Source: Gammaproteobacteria bacterium (GTDB taxonomy: Bacteria > Pseudomonadota > Gammaproteobacteria > DSM-16500). From it: a stretch of 64,000 nt of DNA. Below, piece by piece: positions 1 to 9,169 of this stretch. The position numbers and the translations under genes were made by a program. The DNA lies in assembly GCA_019634835.1 (NCBI GenBank), contig JAHCAO010000001.1:186001-250000 (forward strand), in the 5' to 3' direction. The first letter of the stretch is position 1. Each line of letters opens with the position of its first letter. The notes under the pieces were generated by a model. That model ran no database searches. It was not told the origin of the DNA and was given only the letters and a program-made list of their open reading frames with translations.

Positions 1-2
1 CC

Positions 3-713
3 TTATTCTTCCTGCCTGGATGGGGATTTCAATCTTCGATCTGGCAACCGATCACTCCATTATTGCTGGATTATGAAATCATATTATACGACCTTCCTTT
101 AGTAGGTCACTCTACAACATTTAATCTTGATAGGTTAATTTATATTATTAAGACCATTGCTAATAATGCACCACCAGATAGTATCTTAATCGCATGGTCA
201 CTCAGCAGCATCATTGCTTCTTTTTTATGTCTACACTATCCTCATCAATTTAAAAAATTGATCACCATCGCCAGCACACCCAAGTTCACTGAATCAATTG
301 ATTGGGAAGGTGTAAAATATCACTTAGCCTCTCGATTTTATGCTAATACAAAAATAGATCCGTCCCATGCGCTGCATAAGTTCAAAAAAATGATTGGCGC
401 ACAAATAAACGACCCATCCATTCTCTCTGTCATACAAACAAACTCCATGGATGCATCCAATAAAGTATCACTTTTATTTTATTTAACCCTGTTAATAAAA
501 ACCGACATCCGCGAGATTTATTCGCGCTTAACTCAACCGGTATTACATCTATTTGGCACGCGAGATCCTATTATTACCATGGCCCATATTAAACAGATTC
601 AATATCATTATCCTAAACATTTTACCCAAGTTATTCCCAATGCAGGACACATACCATTTCTTACTCATACTCAAGAATTTGTCAGTTATCTAACTCATTT
701 TATACAACAGTGA
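3..713 (+). CDS. bioH: BioH, pimeloyl-ACP methyl ester carboxylesterase (5' end outside window)
   Basis: Alpha/beta hydrolase that removes the methyl ester from pimeloyl-ACP methyl ester, ending the disguised-pimelate phase of biotin synthesis. The frame is open to the left edge, and the first codons read LFFLPGWGFQSSIW, the oxyanion-loop region of BioH, so the true start lies just upstream; a TTG at position 63 is internal. The nucleophile elbow reads AWSLSS, the acid is in FGTRDP and the histidine in NAGHIPF. It stops 6 bp before bioC, so the bio genes are probably co-transcribed. Family assignment rests on these motifs plus the bioC-bioD context. Confidence 0.88.
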   Translation, partial: LFFLPGWGFQSSIWQPITPLLLDYEIILYDLPLVGHSTTFNLDRLIYIIKTIANNAPPDSILIAWSLSSIIASFLCLHYPHQFKKLITIASTPKFTESIDWEGVKYHLASRFYANTKIDPSHALHKFKKMIGAQINDPSILSVIQTNSMDASNKVSLLFYLTLLIKTDIREIYSRLTQPVLHLFGTRDPIITMAHIKQIQYHYPKHFTQVIPNAGHIPFLTHTQEFVSYLTHFIQQ

Positions 714-719
714 AATCCC

Positions 720-1454
720 ATGAATTTAAAAGTACGACAGCGTTTCAACCAAGCAGTCAATAGCTACGATGATTATTGTGATTTACAAATTCATATTGGC
801 AAAAAACTCATTCGTTTTACCAAATTATCTCATCCGCATGCAGAAACTATTTTAGATTTAGGATGTGGTACCGGCATCGTGACACAACTCCTCTTAGCCG
901 AATATCCTTGCCAAGCATTTCATGCTATTGACATTGCAGCACCACTACTATGCAAAGCTAAACAACGATTAAATGGAAGCACTGCCAAAATATATGAAGC
1001 AGATTTCAATCACTCGATAGGTTGTGATATTACCTTTGATGTGGCATTTTCCAATATGGCTTTGCATTGGAGTGAAAATCTATCTGAAACTTTTAAAAAA
1101 ATCACTTCTGTACTATCCAGCAATAATATACTTGCATTTTCCATCCCTGTATCTGGAACATTTTTAGATTTACCTCACCATTGCGCTACGAATTCTTTTG
1201 TGAAATCAGATTTCGTCCATCAATTACTAAAATCAAATGGTTATGCAGTGCTACTTCAATACAATGAGAAAATCACTCTTCATTTTGATCAACCTGTTGA
1301 TACACTGCGATCTATCAAAATGGTTGGCGCCAATCATGTTTGGTCTCGTACAAATAAAGGATTACGAGGAAAATCATTTTTGAATCTATTGACTTCGAAA
1401 AATTTAACTTATGTTATTGGCTATTTTGTTGCAAAGAAGATACAAACAACATGA
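720..1454 (+). CDS. bioC: BioC, malonyl-ACP O-methyltransferase
   Basis: SAM-dependent methyltransferase that caps malonyl-ACP as its methyl ester so that fatty acid synthase can extend it to pimeloyl-ACP methyl ester. The SAM-binding motif I is clear (ILDLGCGTG, about residues 44-52), followed by the acidic loop HAIDIA and the post-motif FSNMALHW typical of BioC. Length 244 aa, normal for the family. Its last 4 bases overlap the bioD start (ATGA), indicating translational coupling. A function other than BioC is unlikely given bioH before and bioD after. Confidence 0.92.
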   Translation: MNLKVRQRFNQAVNSYDDYCDLQIHIGKKLIRFTKLSHPHAETILDLGCGTGIVTQLLLAEYPCQAFHAIDIAAPLLCKAKQRLNGSTAKIYEADFNHSIGCDITFDVAFSNMALHWSENLSETFKKITSVLSSNNILAFSIPVSGTFLDLPHHCATNSFVKSDFVHQLLKSNGYAVLLQYNEKITLHFDQPVDTLRSIKMVGANHVWSRTNKGLRGKSFLNLLTSKNLTYVIGYFVAKKIQTT

Positions 1455-2143
1455 GCATAAAATTATTTATCACAGGCACTGACACAGAAGTTGGAAAGAC
1501 TTATGTTACTGCTGGATTGTTGGTCGCTTTCAACAAGATTGGCTTGACTACCCTTGGCATCAAACCCATCGCATCAGGATGCCTGAAAATCAATAAACAA
1601 CTCTGCAGCAGCGATACTCTAATTCTACAACAATCTTCTTCTATTAAACTAAATTTAAATGTTATTACGCCTTTTGCTTTCGAACCAGCTATTGCACCGC
1701 ATATTGCCGCCACGCAAACTCGTTGTCACTTAACGCTAGATAAATTGAATAAAAAAATACATTATGCTCTGTCATATGATGCAAACATTAGTGTGATAGA
1801 GGGATGCGGTGGATGGTTCACCCCCCTGAATCACTCAGAAACCATGGCAGATTTTGCTCTTGCCCATCAACTAAATATCATATTAGTAGTAGGTATACGC
1901 CTGGGATGCATTAATCACAGCTTCTTGACACTACAAGCGATGCAGCGCGAAGGTGCAAATATCGTTGGTTGGATTGCAAATTGCATAGATCCAATGATGC
2001 TAGATCGCAAAGAAAATATCGCTTTTCTTAAAGAAACACTATCGGTTCCATGTTTAGGCACTGTTGAGTATGCCATGCCAGTTGAAAGTACCGTGAATCT
2101 TAAACAAATCATTGAAAACACTTTACTGATAAAGAATGAATGA
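1451..2143 (+). CDS. bioD: BioD, ATP-dependent dethiobiotin synthetase
   Basis: Closes the ureido ring of dethiobiotin from 7,8-diaminopelargonic acid, CO2 and ATP. The P-loop GTDTEVGKTY lies at the N-terminus and the second conserved segment reads VIEGCGGWFTPL. Length 230 aa, typical. Last gene of the bio cluster; a hairpin follows directly, consistent with the operon end. birA lies about 1.4 kb downstream on the opposite strand. Confidence 0.94.
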   Translation: MSIKLFITGTDTEVGKTYVTAGLLVAFNKIGLTTLGIKPIASGCLKINKQLCSSDTLILQQSSSIKLNLNVITPFAFEPAIAPHIAATQTRCHLTLDKLNKKIHYALSYDANISVIEGCGGWFTPLNHSETMADFALAHQLNIILVVGIRLGCINHSFLTLQAMQREGANIVGWIANCIDPMMLDRKENIAFLKETLSVPCLGTVEYAMPVESTVNLKQIIENTLLIKNE

Positions 2144-2178
2144 CAATTCAACAGTTTTTTATTTTTGGTGAATTGTCA
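2141..2178 (+). terminator. Hairpin after bioD
   Basis: A 10-bp inverted repeat, TGACAATTCA and TGAATTGTCA, encloses a T-rich loop immediately after the bioD stop. It lies between the convergent bioD and the small exported protein gene, so it may act in both directions. The stem is AT-rich and there is no classical T-run right after the right arm. Confidence 0.45.
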
Positions 2179-2194
2179 TAATTAAAAAACCTAG

Positions 2195-2559
2195 TTAACT
2201 ATAAACCTTACCTAGCCAAAACCACTCTCTATGATCTGCCATCTTGCCGGAACAAACTGCTTTATAATGTTTTCCATCTAGTATCAAAGTAACAAAAGAT
2301 CCTGTTTTTTCTATCCACTGAAAAACTTCTACATTTTTTGATGTCGATAAACTTTTCACTTGAACTTCTCGTACTTGCCCCACCTCTGTACCAGCTATAC
2401 CCTTCCGTGTTAGCATCGATATCCATTAAGCATCCCCTCGTATGCATCACCAGAATCAAAATAAACAGTAAAATACCCTGATTCATTTATAGATGCGAAT
2501 ACTGATGTAGCTAGAAATAGTAACGTAACAAATACACTCTTCATAAATATACTTTTCAT
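2195..2559 (-). pseudogene. Small exported protein, probably frameshifted
   Basis: The upstream part, starting at 2559 or 2544, encodes a clear signal peptide (MKSVFVTLLFLATSVFA) and about 30 more residues, then stops at 2410. A second frame continues from 2416 to 2195 with 73 residues. The two frames overlap by 7 bp at ATGCTAA. A single-base shift would give one secreted protein of about 115 aa. The second frame has no convincing ribosome binding site of its own. It could be a true pseudogene, a sequencing error, or two coupled genes. No known family recognised. Confidence 0.5.
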
Positions 2560-2590
2560 ACTAAAACTTTCTTTTATAGGGTTAATCTTC

Positions 2591-3565
2591 CTACTTAACA
2601 ATACTGGTATCACCAGATGAAAATGCCCGCACCTTTCCATCTTCCAAACTAAGCATTAAATGCCCTTGCTCATTAATTCCTGCGACTTTTCCTACGACAC
2701 TTTGGTTTACATTTTTTATTGTGACAACCTGATCAGTCAAACAATCTGCACCCATCCATTCACTAATGAATGGTGAAAACCCCTGAGTATCAAATCGATG
2801 CAAATAATCGATTAAATTATCGATCAAATTTATGCATAAAATATTTCTATCCATATGTGTGTTTAATATATTCTGCAATGAAGTCCAAGCCTGAGTAATT
2901 TGACCATCTTTATCGTGTGACATGTTAACATTAATTCCTATGCCTATTACCGCTTGGCAAGCACCATGTGTTTCCGCCTGAATCTCTATCAAGCTACCTG
3001 ATAATTTTTTATTGGAATAAATAATGTCGTTTGGCCATTTTACAGAGAGACCATCATGAACTCCACTCTGTTTAAGCGTTTTGACAACCGCAAGGCACAT
3101 GACCAGACTTAATCCTGATAACTCACTGACATCCTTCCTAAAAGGATATAAACATGACATATAAATGTTTTTCCCAAAAGGAGAGTACCAAGTACGATTC
3201 ATTCTTCCTTTGCCATGAGTTTGCTGCTCTGCCAAACAAATCTTAATAGAACGACTATCCTTAAACATTTTTAAATATTCATTGGTTGAGTGAATACTTT
3301 CAAAAAGACTAAAATCTATTTTTTTATTTGTTATGTTTTTTTTTATTTTATTCACGTCTAATAATAGCAATGGCTCCAATAGTGCATAACCTTTACCTTT
3401 GATGGAATCAATTTTAATGTTATAGCTTTCAAGCTTTTTAATGATCTTCCACACTGCACTACGACTCATTCGTAATTTCTTGCCTATTGTCGTGCCATCA
3501 TGATATTCGCCATCATTCAGTATGCTGACCACTTTCACAAGATTTACATTGAGCTTTTTATTCAT
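2591..3565 (-). CDS. birA: BirA, biotin-protein ligase with HTH repressor domain
   Basis: Makes biotinyl-AMP, transfers biotin to the carboxyl carrier protein, and in its long form represses biotin genes. An N-terminal winged helix (about residues 5-60, with RMSRSAVWKII as recognition helix) is followed by the ligase domain with HGKGRMNRTW, a form of the GRGRxGR loop, and VKWPNDI carrying the catalytic lysine. The start at 3565 (MNKKLNV) is preferred to 3598 because it gives the normal N-terminus and overlaps the tatC end by only 8 bp. The HTH suggests it regulates the bio cluster, though no operator was identified. Confidence 0.93.
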   Translation of the reverse strand: MNKKLNVNLVKVVSILNDGEYHDGTTIGKKLRMSRSAVWKIIKKLESYNIKIDSIKGKGYALLEPLLLLDVNKIKKNITNKKIDFSLFESIHSTNEYLKMFKDSRSIKICLAEQQTHGKGRMNRTWYSPFGKNIYMSCLYPFRKDVSELSGLSLVMCLAVVKTLKQSGVHDGLSVKWPNDIIYSNKKLSGSLIEIQAETHGACQAVIGIGINVNMSHDKDGQITQAWTSLQNILNTHMDRNILCINLIDNLIDYLHRFDTQGFSPFISEWMGADCLTDQVVTIKNVNQSVVGKVAGINEQGHLMLSLEDGKVRAFSSGDTSIVK

Positions 3566-4286
3566 GCGGTTTCTCTGTAACAAAACGTGACAGTACAATT
3601 CCTATTTCATATAAAAGCCAAATAGGCACTGCTAATAAGGTTTGTGACAACACATCAGGAGGCGCTAACAACATGCCCACGATAAACGCCCCAACAATAG
3701 CGTAAGAGCGCATCTTGATAAAGCGTGCACGCGTTACCACATGGGTAGAAACTAATAAGACCATAATAATAGGAATCTCAAATAAACAACCAAATACTAA
3801 CAACAATTTAGTCGTGAAATCTAAATACTCATTGATATCGGGGCTTAACATCACTCCGTCTGGCGCCACCTGTGATAGAAAGTGAAACAACATCGGAAAA
3901 ATAACAAAATAAGCAAATGCAATTCCACTATAAAATAAAAACGCACTCGTCAATAAAAAAGGCCAAATCAACCGGCGTTCATGCCCATACAGAGCAGGAG
4001 CAACAAAGGACCATAATTGATAAAGAAAGAATGGCACTGCCAGTAACAGTGAGGCTAAAAAAGCAAGTTTAAATGGGACAAAAAATGGGGACACAATCTG
4101 TGTGGCAATCAAGTGCCCTTGTGGTAGAAATTTTAATAATGGCAGTGCTAACCATGTATAAAGATCATTAGCAAAATATAATAAAATGGCAAAGATAAAC
4201 AAAAGAAAGACCAGCGAATAAATAACCCTTGAGCGCAGCTCCACCAAAAAATGTATTGCATTTGGCGACGCGTTATTACTGCTCAC
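3558..4286 (-). CDS. tatC: TatC, twin-arginine translocase receptor subunit
   Basis: Six-TM protein that recognises twin-arginine signal peptides with TatB. The N-terminus carries the conserved HFLVELRSRV segment and the middle contains AFAYFVIFPMLFHF. A GTG at 4286 is chosen as start (product begins SSNNASPNAIHFL): it has GAGAGG a few bases upstream and overlaps tatB by 11 bp, whereas the ATG at 4328 adds an unlikely 14 residues inside tatB. Last gene of tatABC. Length 242 aa, normal. Confidence 0.93.
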   Translation of the reverse strand: MSSNNASPNAIHFLVELRSRVIYSLVFLLFIFAILLYFANDLYTWLALPLLKFLPQGHLIATQIVSPFFVPFKLAFLASLLLAVPFFLYQLWSFVAPALYGHERRLIWPFLLTSAFLFYSGIAFAYFVIFPMLFHFLSQVAPDGVMLSPDINEYLDFTTKLLLVFGCLFEIPIIMVLLVSTHVVTRARFIKMRSYAIVGAFIVGMLLAPPDVLSQTLLAVPIWLLYEIGIVLSRFVTEKPHE

Positions 4287-4476
4287 GTTTCCTCTCACTG
4301 GGCTTCTCAACCGAATCAATAAAGCCATTCATTTCATCTTTTACCTTACCAAACATTCGCCGCATGGACTGAACGAACCGCCCTAGTGTCATGGCAACAT
4401 CAGGCAATTGTTCCGGCTTAATCACAAGCAAGGCAATTAATAAGACAACAATGATTTCGCTAATACTGAAATTCAC
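4276..4476 (-). CDS. tatB: TatB, Sec-independent translocase subunit
   Basis: Small single-TM protein: hydrophobic helix (residues 5-20, SEIIVVLLIALLVI), a KPEQLPD hinge and an amphipathic helix. The KPEQLPD element separates TatB from TatA. It is short (66 aa, against roughly 90-170 in most gammaproteobacteria) and has only a short charged tail. The start codon is GTG, sharing its first G with the tatA stop (TAGTG). Confidence 0.88.
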   Translation of the reverse strand: MNFSISEIIVVLLIALLVIKPEQLPDVAMTLGRFVQSMRRMFGKVKDEMNGFIDSVEKPSERKREQ

Positions 4477-4640
4477 TATTTTGTTCCTTCTTTCTCATCT
4501 TGGTCTTCCTGCAAACCTTTACGGAAGCTCCTAATGGCCACAGCCAAATCATTGCCAATGTCACGCAACCGCTGCGTACCAAACACCATCATCAAAATCA
4601 AGAAAACAAGTAGCAATGAACCAAAATTACGGAAACCCAT
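4476..4640 (-). CDS. tatA: TatA, twin-arginine translocase pore subunit
   Basis: A 54-residue protein: short N-terminus, one TM helix (about residues 7-20, GSLLLVFLILMMVF), the FGTQRLRDIG hinge and an amphipathic helix ending in an acidic/lysine tail. FGTxRLRxIGxDL is the TatA signature. The start ATG is preceded by GAGGAGG at good spacing, the strongest ribosome binding site of the operon and consistent with TatA being needed in excess. First gene of tatABC. Confidence 0.93.
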   Translation of the reverse strand: MGFRNFGSLLLVFLILMMVFGTQRLRDIGNDLAVAIRSFRKGLQEDQDEKEGTK

Positions 4641-4652
4641 AACAGAACCTCC

Positions 4653-4865
4653 TCACCATACTTGATGGGGAACAATCCACCCCATAGCAAAAGCAACCAT
4701 TAAAATGACAAATAAAAGAAGAGACAAACCAATACGCCATGTCAATGCTTTGACAGCGCGAGTTGAATTGTCTTTATCACGCACGAGATAATATAAAGCA
4801 CTGCCAAGTGAGAAAAAAATAAAACCCAACAGTAGTATTAGAATCACTTTGGTGATTAATGTCAT
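4653..4865 (-). CDS. DUF2909-like twin-transmembrane protein
   Basis: A 70-74 aa protein with two predicted TM helices (ITKVILILLLGFIFFSLGSA and a second hydrophobic stretch) joined by a charged loop containing YLVRDKDNSTRAVKALTWRI. Small twin-TM proteins of this type usually sit beside SURF1 in cytochrome oxidase loci. Here it is divergent from SURF1 and ends only 12 bp upstream of tatA. The start may be 4877 or 4865; neither has a strong ribosome binding site. Function unknown. Confidence 0.75.
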   Translation of the reverse strand: MTLITKVILILLLGFIFFSLGSALYYLVRDKDNSTRAVKALTWRIGLSLLLFVILMVAFAMGWIVPHQVW

Positions 4866-4929
4866 CCCGCTTACCATCCTATTACTGCTAATTAGTCACG
4901 CTACGTTTGATCCTACCAAATCCGTCCAA

Positions 4930-5165
4930 ACTTCAGGCACTGGGTGTTACCGTGCGTTCTCGTCCCGCGACTTGCGTCGTCCTCTTGCAAAGACTTCCCT
5001 GTGTCATCAAGAAAAACTCTGGCTTATCGCAGCCGTAGACAAGGGGATCCAGCCACTCACTACGAGAGCACCCTGGATACCGCGGACCGACGGCTCGGTA
5101 CACAACACGACAGCCAACAAGTCGCTCTGCTGCACAACGGTTCACTGGCAAACCACGAAAAACAA
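4930..5165. repeat. Degenerate family A repeat
   Basis: This GC-richer stretch contains recognisable pieces of the family A repeat also seen near 19.7, 30.5, 58.5 and 60.5 kb: CCTCTTGCAAAGAC, AGACAAGGGGATCCAG and GGATACCGCGGAC. The ends are eroded and no terminal inverted repeat can be drawn. Short open frames crossing it in several phases are judged non-coding. Confidence 0.5.
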
Positions 5166-5249
5166 ATCTAGAATAGCTGTCTTTTCGGCGGATAGTATAT
5201 TCACATATGATCGGAAATGCACCAAAATGATGTATCAACAGGCCTCAAC

Positions 5250-5948
5250 ATGCCGTTTAAAATAAAAAACTGGAAACTAGCTTTATTAGCTATCTTACTG
5301 ATTGGCTTATTTACCAGTCTTGGATTATGGCAATTATCGCGGGCAGCACAAAAAAAAATCTTATTAAAATCTTTTGCTGACCGTACAGAACACTTACCTC
5401 TTACAGCAAATGATATGAACCAATCTGGTGATTGGCGTTTCTATCAAGTCACACTTGAGGGAGTATTTGATAATGCTCACACTATCCTGCTGGATAATAA
5501 AATCTATCAAGGAAAGGTGGGTTATGAGGTGTATACCCCCTTTAAAGCTAAAGACATGGCTACCCCTATTCTGGTTGACAGAGGCTTCATTCCTGCTGGC
5601 CAATATCGCGAAACACTCCCCGCCATACATGCTATCGCTGGCAACCTCACCATAACTGGTATGCTGAATGTACCTCCCACTTATGTATCTTTTGGTAAAA
5701 TGAATGAATCTTCTACCATCACCTGGCCGCTGCGTATTGAATATCTTAATTTTGCTGAACTTTCTGGATTTTTATCTTATCCACTCTATCGTTACGTATT
5801 ACATCTCACCCCCACTGATCCTGCAGCTTATGCAATAAAGTGGCAAATTGTCACCATGGGACCAGAAAAACACATGGGCTACGCGGTGCAATGGTTTGCT
5901 TTCGCCTTCACCTTATTGATATTATCTGTCGCGCTGAATCGCCGCTAG
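5250..5948 (+). CDS. SURF1 family cytochrome oxidase assembly protein
   Basis: Two-TM inner membrane protein that helps insert heme A into cytochrome c oxidase subunit I. An N-terminal TM (LALLAILLIGLFTSLGLWQL) is followed by RAAQKK, a periplasmic domain with LDNKIYQGKVGYEVYTPF, the motif GPEKHMGYAVQWF and a C-terminal TM. The start at 5250 (MPFKIKNW) fits the family; the open frame extends to 5217. It heads a co-directional assembly block with ctaA, ctaB and SCO. The oxidase structural genes are not in the window. Confidence 0.9.
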   Translation: MPFKIKNWKLALLAILLIGLFTSLGLWQLSRAAQKKILLKSFADRTEHLPLTANDMNQSGDWRFYQVTLEGVFDNAHTILLDNKIYQGKVGYEVYTPFKAKDMATPILVDRGFIPAGQYRETLPAIHAIAGNLTITGMLNVPPTYVSFGKMNESSTITWPLRIEYLNFAELSGFLSYPLYRYVLHLTPTDPAAYAIKWQIVTMGPEKHMGYAVQWFAFAFTLLILSVALNRR

Positions 5949-5978
5949 CAACTGTACCAAACTCGTGAGGGCATCCAT

Positions 5979-6974
5979 TTGACAACCAATTACTTCTTAT
6001 CACCCCAGTCCCGGCAGGGATCTAAGCTTGTGCTATTTACTACCTTACTCGCTTTTGTTGTCATTGTCCTAGGCGCGTACACACGCTTGACCGATGCGGG
6101 TCTTTCTTGCCCAGATTGGCCTCATTGCTATGGTTATATCACAGCTCCTCACACCTTATCCCAGCTCCAGGGAGCTGCTCAAAATTACCCGCTGGCACCG
6201 GTAGATGTAAAAAAAGCATGGACAGAAATGACTCACCGATATTTTGCAGGAAGTGAAGGGATTCTTATTCTCATTTTTTCACTATCCACACTTTTTGCCC
6301 GCAAAGTAAAAAATATTAAATCTATCAGTATTGCTGTCATACTCATTGCTCTGCTTTTCATGCAAGTCATGTTAGGCATGCTCACTGTCACTGAAAAATT
6401 AAAACCAGTCATTGTGCTCGCACACCTATTAACAGGCTTGTCCATACTCAGTGTTTTATGGTGGGCTTACCTAACGTTACCTTTGCACACCAACATTTCA
6501 TTTGCGAATAAACCCCGCCCGTACTTAACTCCTTGGGCATGGATCGCTTTATTTATCCTAGCAATGCAAATCACCTTGGGTGGCTGGGTCAGCACACATT
6601 ATGCGGGATTAGCTTGCGTAGATTTCCCTTACTGCAATGGACAACTCCTACCTAACATGCAGTGGAACCAACTCAGTAGCGACCTCACTACCATTCATAT
6701 GCTGCATAGAATAGGAGCGATGGTCACTGCAGTCTATTTAAGTTTTTTTGCCTTATGCTTATTGGCTCAAAAACCATTTAGGGTCATTGCCATGGTCATT
6801 CTTGCCTTGCTCTTATCTCAAATCACCTTAGGCATTCTTAATATTATCTGGCTACGCCCTGTCTGGATAGCATTAACTCATCAAGCAGTAGCCATCTTGT
6901 TACTACTTACCATCATCACCACACTGGTTAAAGTTACTTCACGGAAAATGCTCTATGACTATCAATCTGCGTGA
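5979..6974 (+). CDS. ctaA: CtaA/COX15, heme A synthase
   Basis: Multi-TM enzyme that oxidises the C8 methyl of heme O to formyl, giving heme A. The first TM is followed by GAYTRLTDAGLSCPDWP, the COX15 signature, and the second half repeats the pattern with GGWVSTHYAGLACVDFP. The start codon is TTG, with GAGGG about 9 bases upstream; no better in-frame start follows SURF1. The 3' end overlaps ctaB by 20 bp, so the two are coupled. Confidence 0.94.
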   Translation: MTTNYFLSPQSRQGSKLVLFTTLLAFVVIVLGAYTRLTDAGLSCPDWPHCYGYITAPHTLSQLQGAAQNYPLAPVDVKKAWTEMTHRYFAGSEGILILIFSLSTLFARKVKNIKSISIAVILIALLFMQVMLGMLTVTEKLKPVIVLAHLLTGLSILSVLWWAYLTLPLHTNISFANKPRPYLTPWAWIALFILAMQITLGGWVSTHYAGLACVDFPYCNGQLLPNMQWNQLSSDLTTIHMLHRIGAMVTAVYLSFFALCLLAQKPFRVIAMVILALLLSQITLGILNIIWLRPVWIALTHQAVAILLLLTIITTLVKVTSRKMLYDYQSA

Positions 6975-7827
6975 TTACTTAATCTTATGTAAACCCCGTG
7001 TGGTATTGCTTATGCTACTCACCATGTGGGCAGGCATGTATCTAGGTGCAACCAACCCCATTCCATGGTGGTTATGGATCACTGCCACCATAGGAATAGC
7101 ATTCATGTCAGGGTCGGCAGCAACGTTGAATCACATTATTGACCACCGTATTGATGCCATAATGGACCGCACAAAAAGCCGGCCACTTGCCACTGGAAAA
7201 CTGACAGTAAATGCCGCCTGGACATTTGCAGCAATTCAGGGAATGGTGGGATTTTTAATATTATATTTTTGGGTGAATGCACTCACTGCTATTCTGACTT
7301 TGCTAGCAGCGATTGGATATTCTGCTGTCTATTCTATTTATCTGAAGCGTGCAACTTCTCAAAATATAGTCATTGGCGGATTATCCGGAGCCATGCCACC
7401 TCTCCTGGGATGGACATCAGTAACAGGACAACTCGATCCACAAGCCTGGCTGCTAGTATTAATTATTTTTACTTGGACCCCCGCACACTTCTGGGCACTT
7501 TGTCTGCACCGGTATCATGAATATAAAAAAGTCTCTATTCCCATGCTTCCTATTACCCATGGAATTCCATTCACAAAATTTAATATCGTACTCTATAGTC
7601 TTCTGACTATTGCTTGCAGCCTGCTGCCATATGCCATTGGCATGAGCGGACAGTTATATTTCATTTGTGTTTTACTTCTGGATACTGGATTAATTGCTTA
7701 TGCATTAAAACTGCAATTTGCAACAAATGACAATAAGATTGCGTTAAAAACATTCCAGTATTCTCTGGTTTACTTAACAGGATTATTTTTGGTGATATTA
7801 CTTGATCATCATTTAATGGTGAATTAA
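6955..7827 (+). CDS. ctaB: CtaB/CyoE, protoheme IX farnesyltransferase (heme O synthase)
   Basis: UbiA-superfamily prenyltransferase adding a farnesyl group to heme B to give heme O, the substrate of ctaA. The catalytic aspartate-rich motif NHIIDHRIDAIMDRTKSRP is intact (about residues 60-78), as is the second region HFWALCLHRYHEYKK. Nine or so TM helices, 290 aa, typical. It overlaps ctaA and ends 2 bp before the SCO gene. Confidence 0.95.
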   Translation: MTINLRDYLILCKPRVVLLMLLTMWAGMYLGATNPIPWWLWITATIGIAFMSGSAATLNHIIDHRIDAIMDRTKSRPLATGKLTVNAAWTFAAIQGMVGFLILYFWVNALTAILTLLAAIGYSAVYSIYLKRATSQNIVIGGLSGAMPPLLGWTSVTGQLDPQAWLLVLIIFTWTPAHFWALCLHRYHEYKKVSIPMLPITHGIPFTKFNIVLYSLLTIACSLLPYAIGMSGQLYFICVLLLDTGLIAYALKLQFATNDNKIALKTFQYSLVYLTGLFLVILLDHHLMVN

Positions 7828-7829
7828 CT

Positions 7830-8483
7830 ATGTCTAATACACAACCTATTTCCACCCATAAGTTGATTATTTTTATCGTATTTATTTGTGCAGCGATAAT
7901 GACATCTCTCTTCATCTATCACGCCAATCACAAACCTAATCAACCTATTTTAGCACCAGACATCGGTTTGTTATTTCCCGCACCAAGAGAAATAAAATCT
8001 TTTGAATTAATGGCGGAGAACGGGCAAAAATTTACGGAAAAAAATTTATATCATCATTGGACACTATTATTTTTCGGCTTCACGCATTGTTCAAATGTAT
8101 GCCCCACCACACTAGACATGATCAAACGTGTTTATTCTAATTTATATAATCAATATCCAAACCTACAAGTGGTGTTAGTGTCTGTTGATCCAGAACGCGA
8201 TACACCTGAATCTTTAGCGAAATACACACAATCTTATCATCCTCAATTCATCGGCTTGACCGGCAAGATCCAAGAATTACGCAAACTACAAAGTCAATTA
8301 GGTATCTTTTCAGCTCGTGATACGTCCACTTCAGATAATTATCAAGTACAGCACACTTCATCCATCATGCTAGTAAATCCTCAAGGTAAATGGGCGGGCA
8401 TATTCAAATATGGCTTAAAGCCGGATGAATTCGCTAAAGGAATTGAAGCCAGTATTCGTTCTTACTCCGCCCTGCACAGCTGA
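7830..8483 (+). CDS. SCO1/SenC copper chaperone
   Basis: Membrane-anchored thioredoxin-fold protein delivering copper to the CuA site of cytochrome oxidase. One N-terminal TM (residues 11-30), then the copper motif CSNVC (C87, C91) and the conserved histidine in VQHTSS near residue 174, so all three copper ligands are present. It closes the SURF1-ctaA-ctaB-SCO block. Confidence 0.93.
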   Translation: MSNTQPISTHKLIIFIVFICAAIMTSLFIYHANHKPNQPILAPDIGLLFPAPREIKSFELMAENGQKFTEKNLYHHWTLLFFGFTHCSNVCPTTLDMIKRVYSNLYNQYPNLQVVLVSVDPERDTPESLAKYTQSYHPQFIGLTGKIQELRKLQSQLGIFSARDTSTSDNYQVQHTSSIMLVNPQGKWAGIFKYGLKPDEFAKGIEASIRSYSALHS

Positions 8484-8494
8484 TCTACGAAGGA

Positions 8495-9067
8495 TTATAA
8501 ACCTGAGTTATTAGGTCTTGCTGAGTGTAAATGTTGAACATCCGAAAGATTACGTACTCTTTCTTGTAGTTTCTCCAATACATGATCCTGCATGGCCTTT
8601 AATTTTGCCCTATCTTGGCTATAAATAGGAGTAGCGTACATTGTAGCATGACGGTGAACCTGAACAAGAAAACCATTTACGTGTCCTTCTATCACATCAG
8701 CAAATATACCCAAATATTCGCATAAACCCTCTAACAAACGAACCTTCAACCGTTTGCTTGTTCTTAATTCTGAATTCTCACTATAGATATCGTTATAAAC
8801 TTTGCGCAATAAGATAACCTCATCAGGAAATAAGCCTGCTATTCCTTCTTTATAACTCTCTGCGCGATCTCGACCTGTAGAACCGTGAAAGGAAAAAAAC
8901 CTACCAAATGCCTCCGTGTTTGTTTGTGGAGCAGGATTATCATCCCTTAAATAATTCTCAATTTTCCCAATCAGTATTTCCTCTAATTGTTTCTTTTCTA
9001 ATCCTATTATCGCTCCTGATTGCATCGTTCCTAATGGGATCTCTTCTGATAGTTGTTTTCTTTGCAT
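8495..9067 (-). CDS. Hypothetical protein, 190 aa
   Basis: No family recognised. Soluble, no signal peptide or TM, rich in charged residues, with predicted helices in the C-terminal half (LKAMQDHVLEKLQERVRNL). It converges on SCO with 11 bp between stops. The upstream region (9068-9223) is AT-rich and shared with psd. In Legionellales such solitary soluble proteins are often secretion substrates, but nothing in the sequence proves that here. Confidence 0.7.
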   Translation of the reverse strand: MQRKQLSEEIPLGTMQSGAIIGLEKKQLEEILIGKIENYLRDDNPAPQTNTEAFGRFFSFHGSTGRDRAESYKEGIAGLFPDEVILLRKVYNDIYSENSELRTSKRLKVRLLEGLCEYLGIFADVIEGHVNGFLVQVHRHATMYATPIYSQDRAKLKAMQDHVLEKLQERVRNLSDVQHLHSARPNNSGL

Positions 9068-9169
9068 ATTGATTTCTCATTCTTAGGGTTGAAAAACTAT
9101 AATTTTTACTAAAATCACTTAACAGTTCAAAAATAATACCGATTGTCTACAAAAAAATCAACCCGAATT

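Noticed and set aside
4849..5265. Open frames in several phases between the DUF2909-like gene and SURF1
   Set aside because: They cover the degenerate family A repeat; multiple overlapping frames on both strands reflect its higher GC content, not coding.
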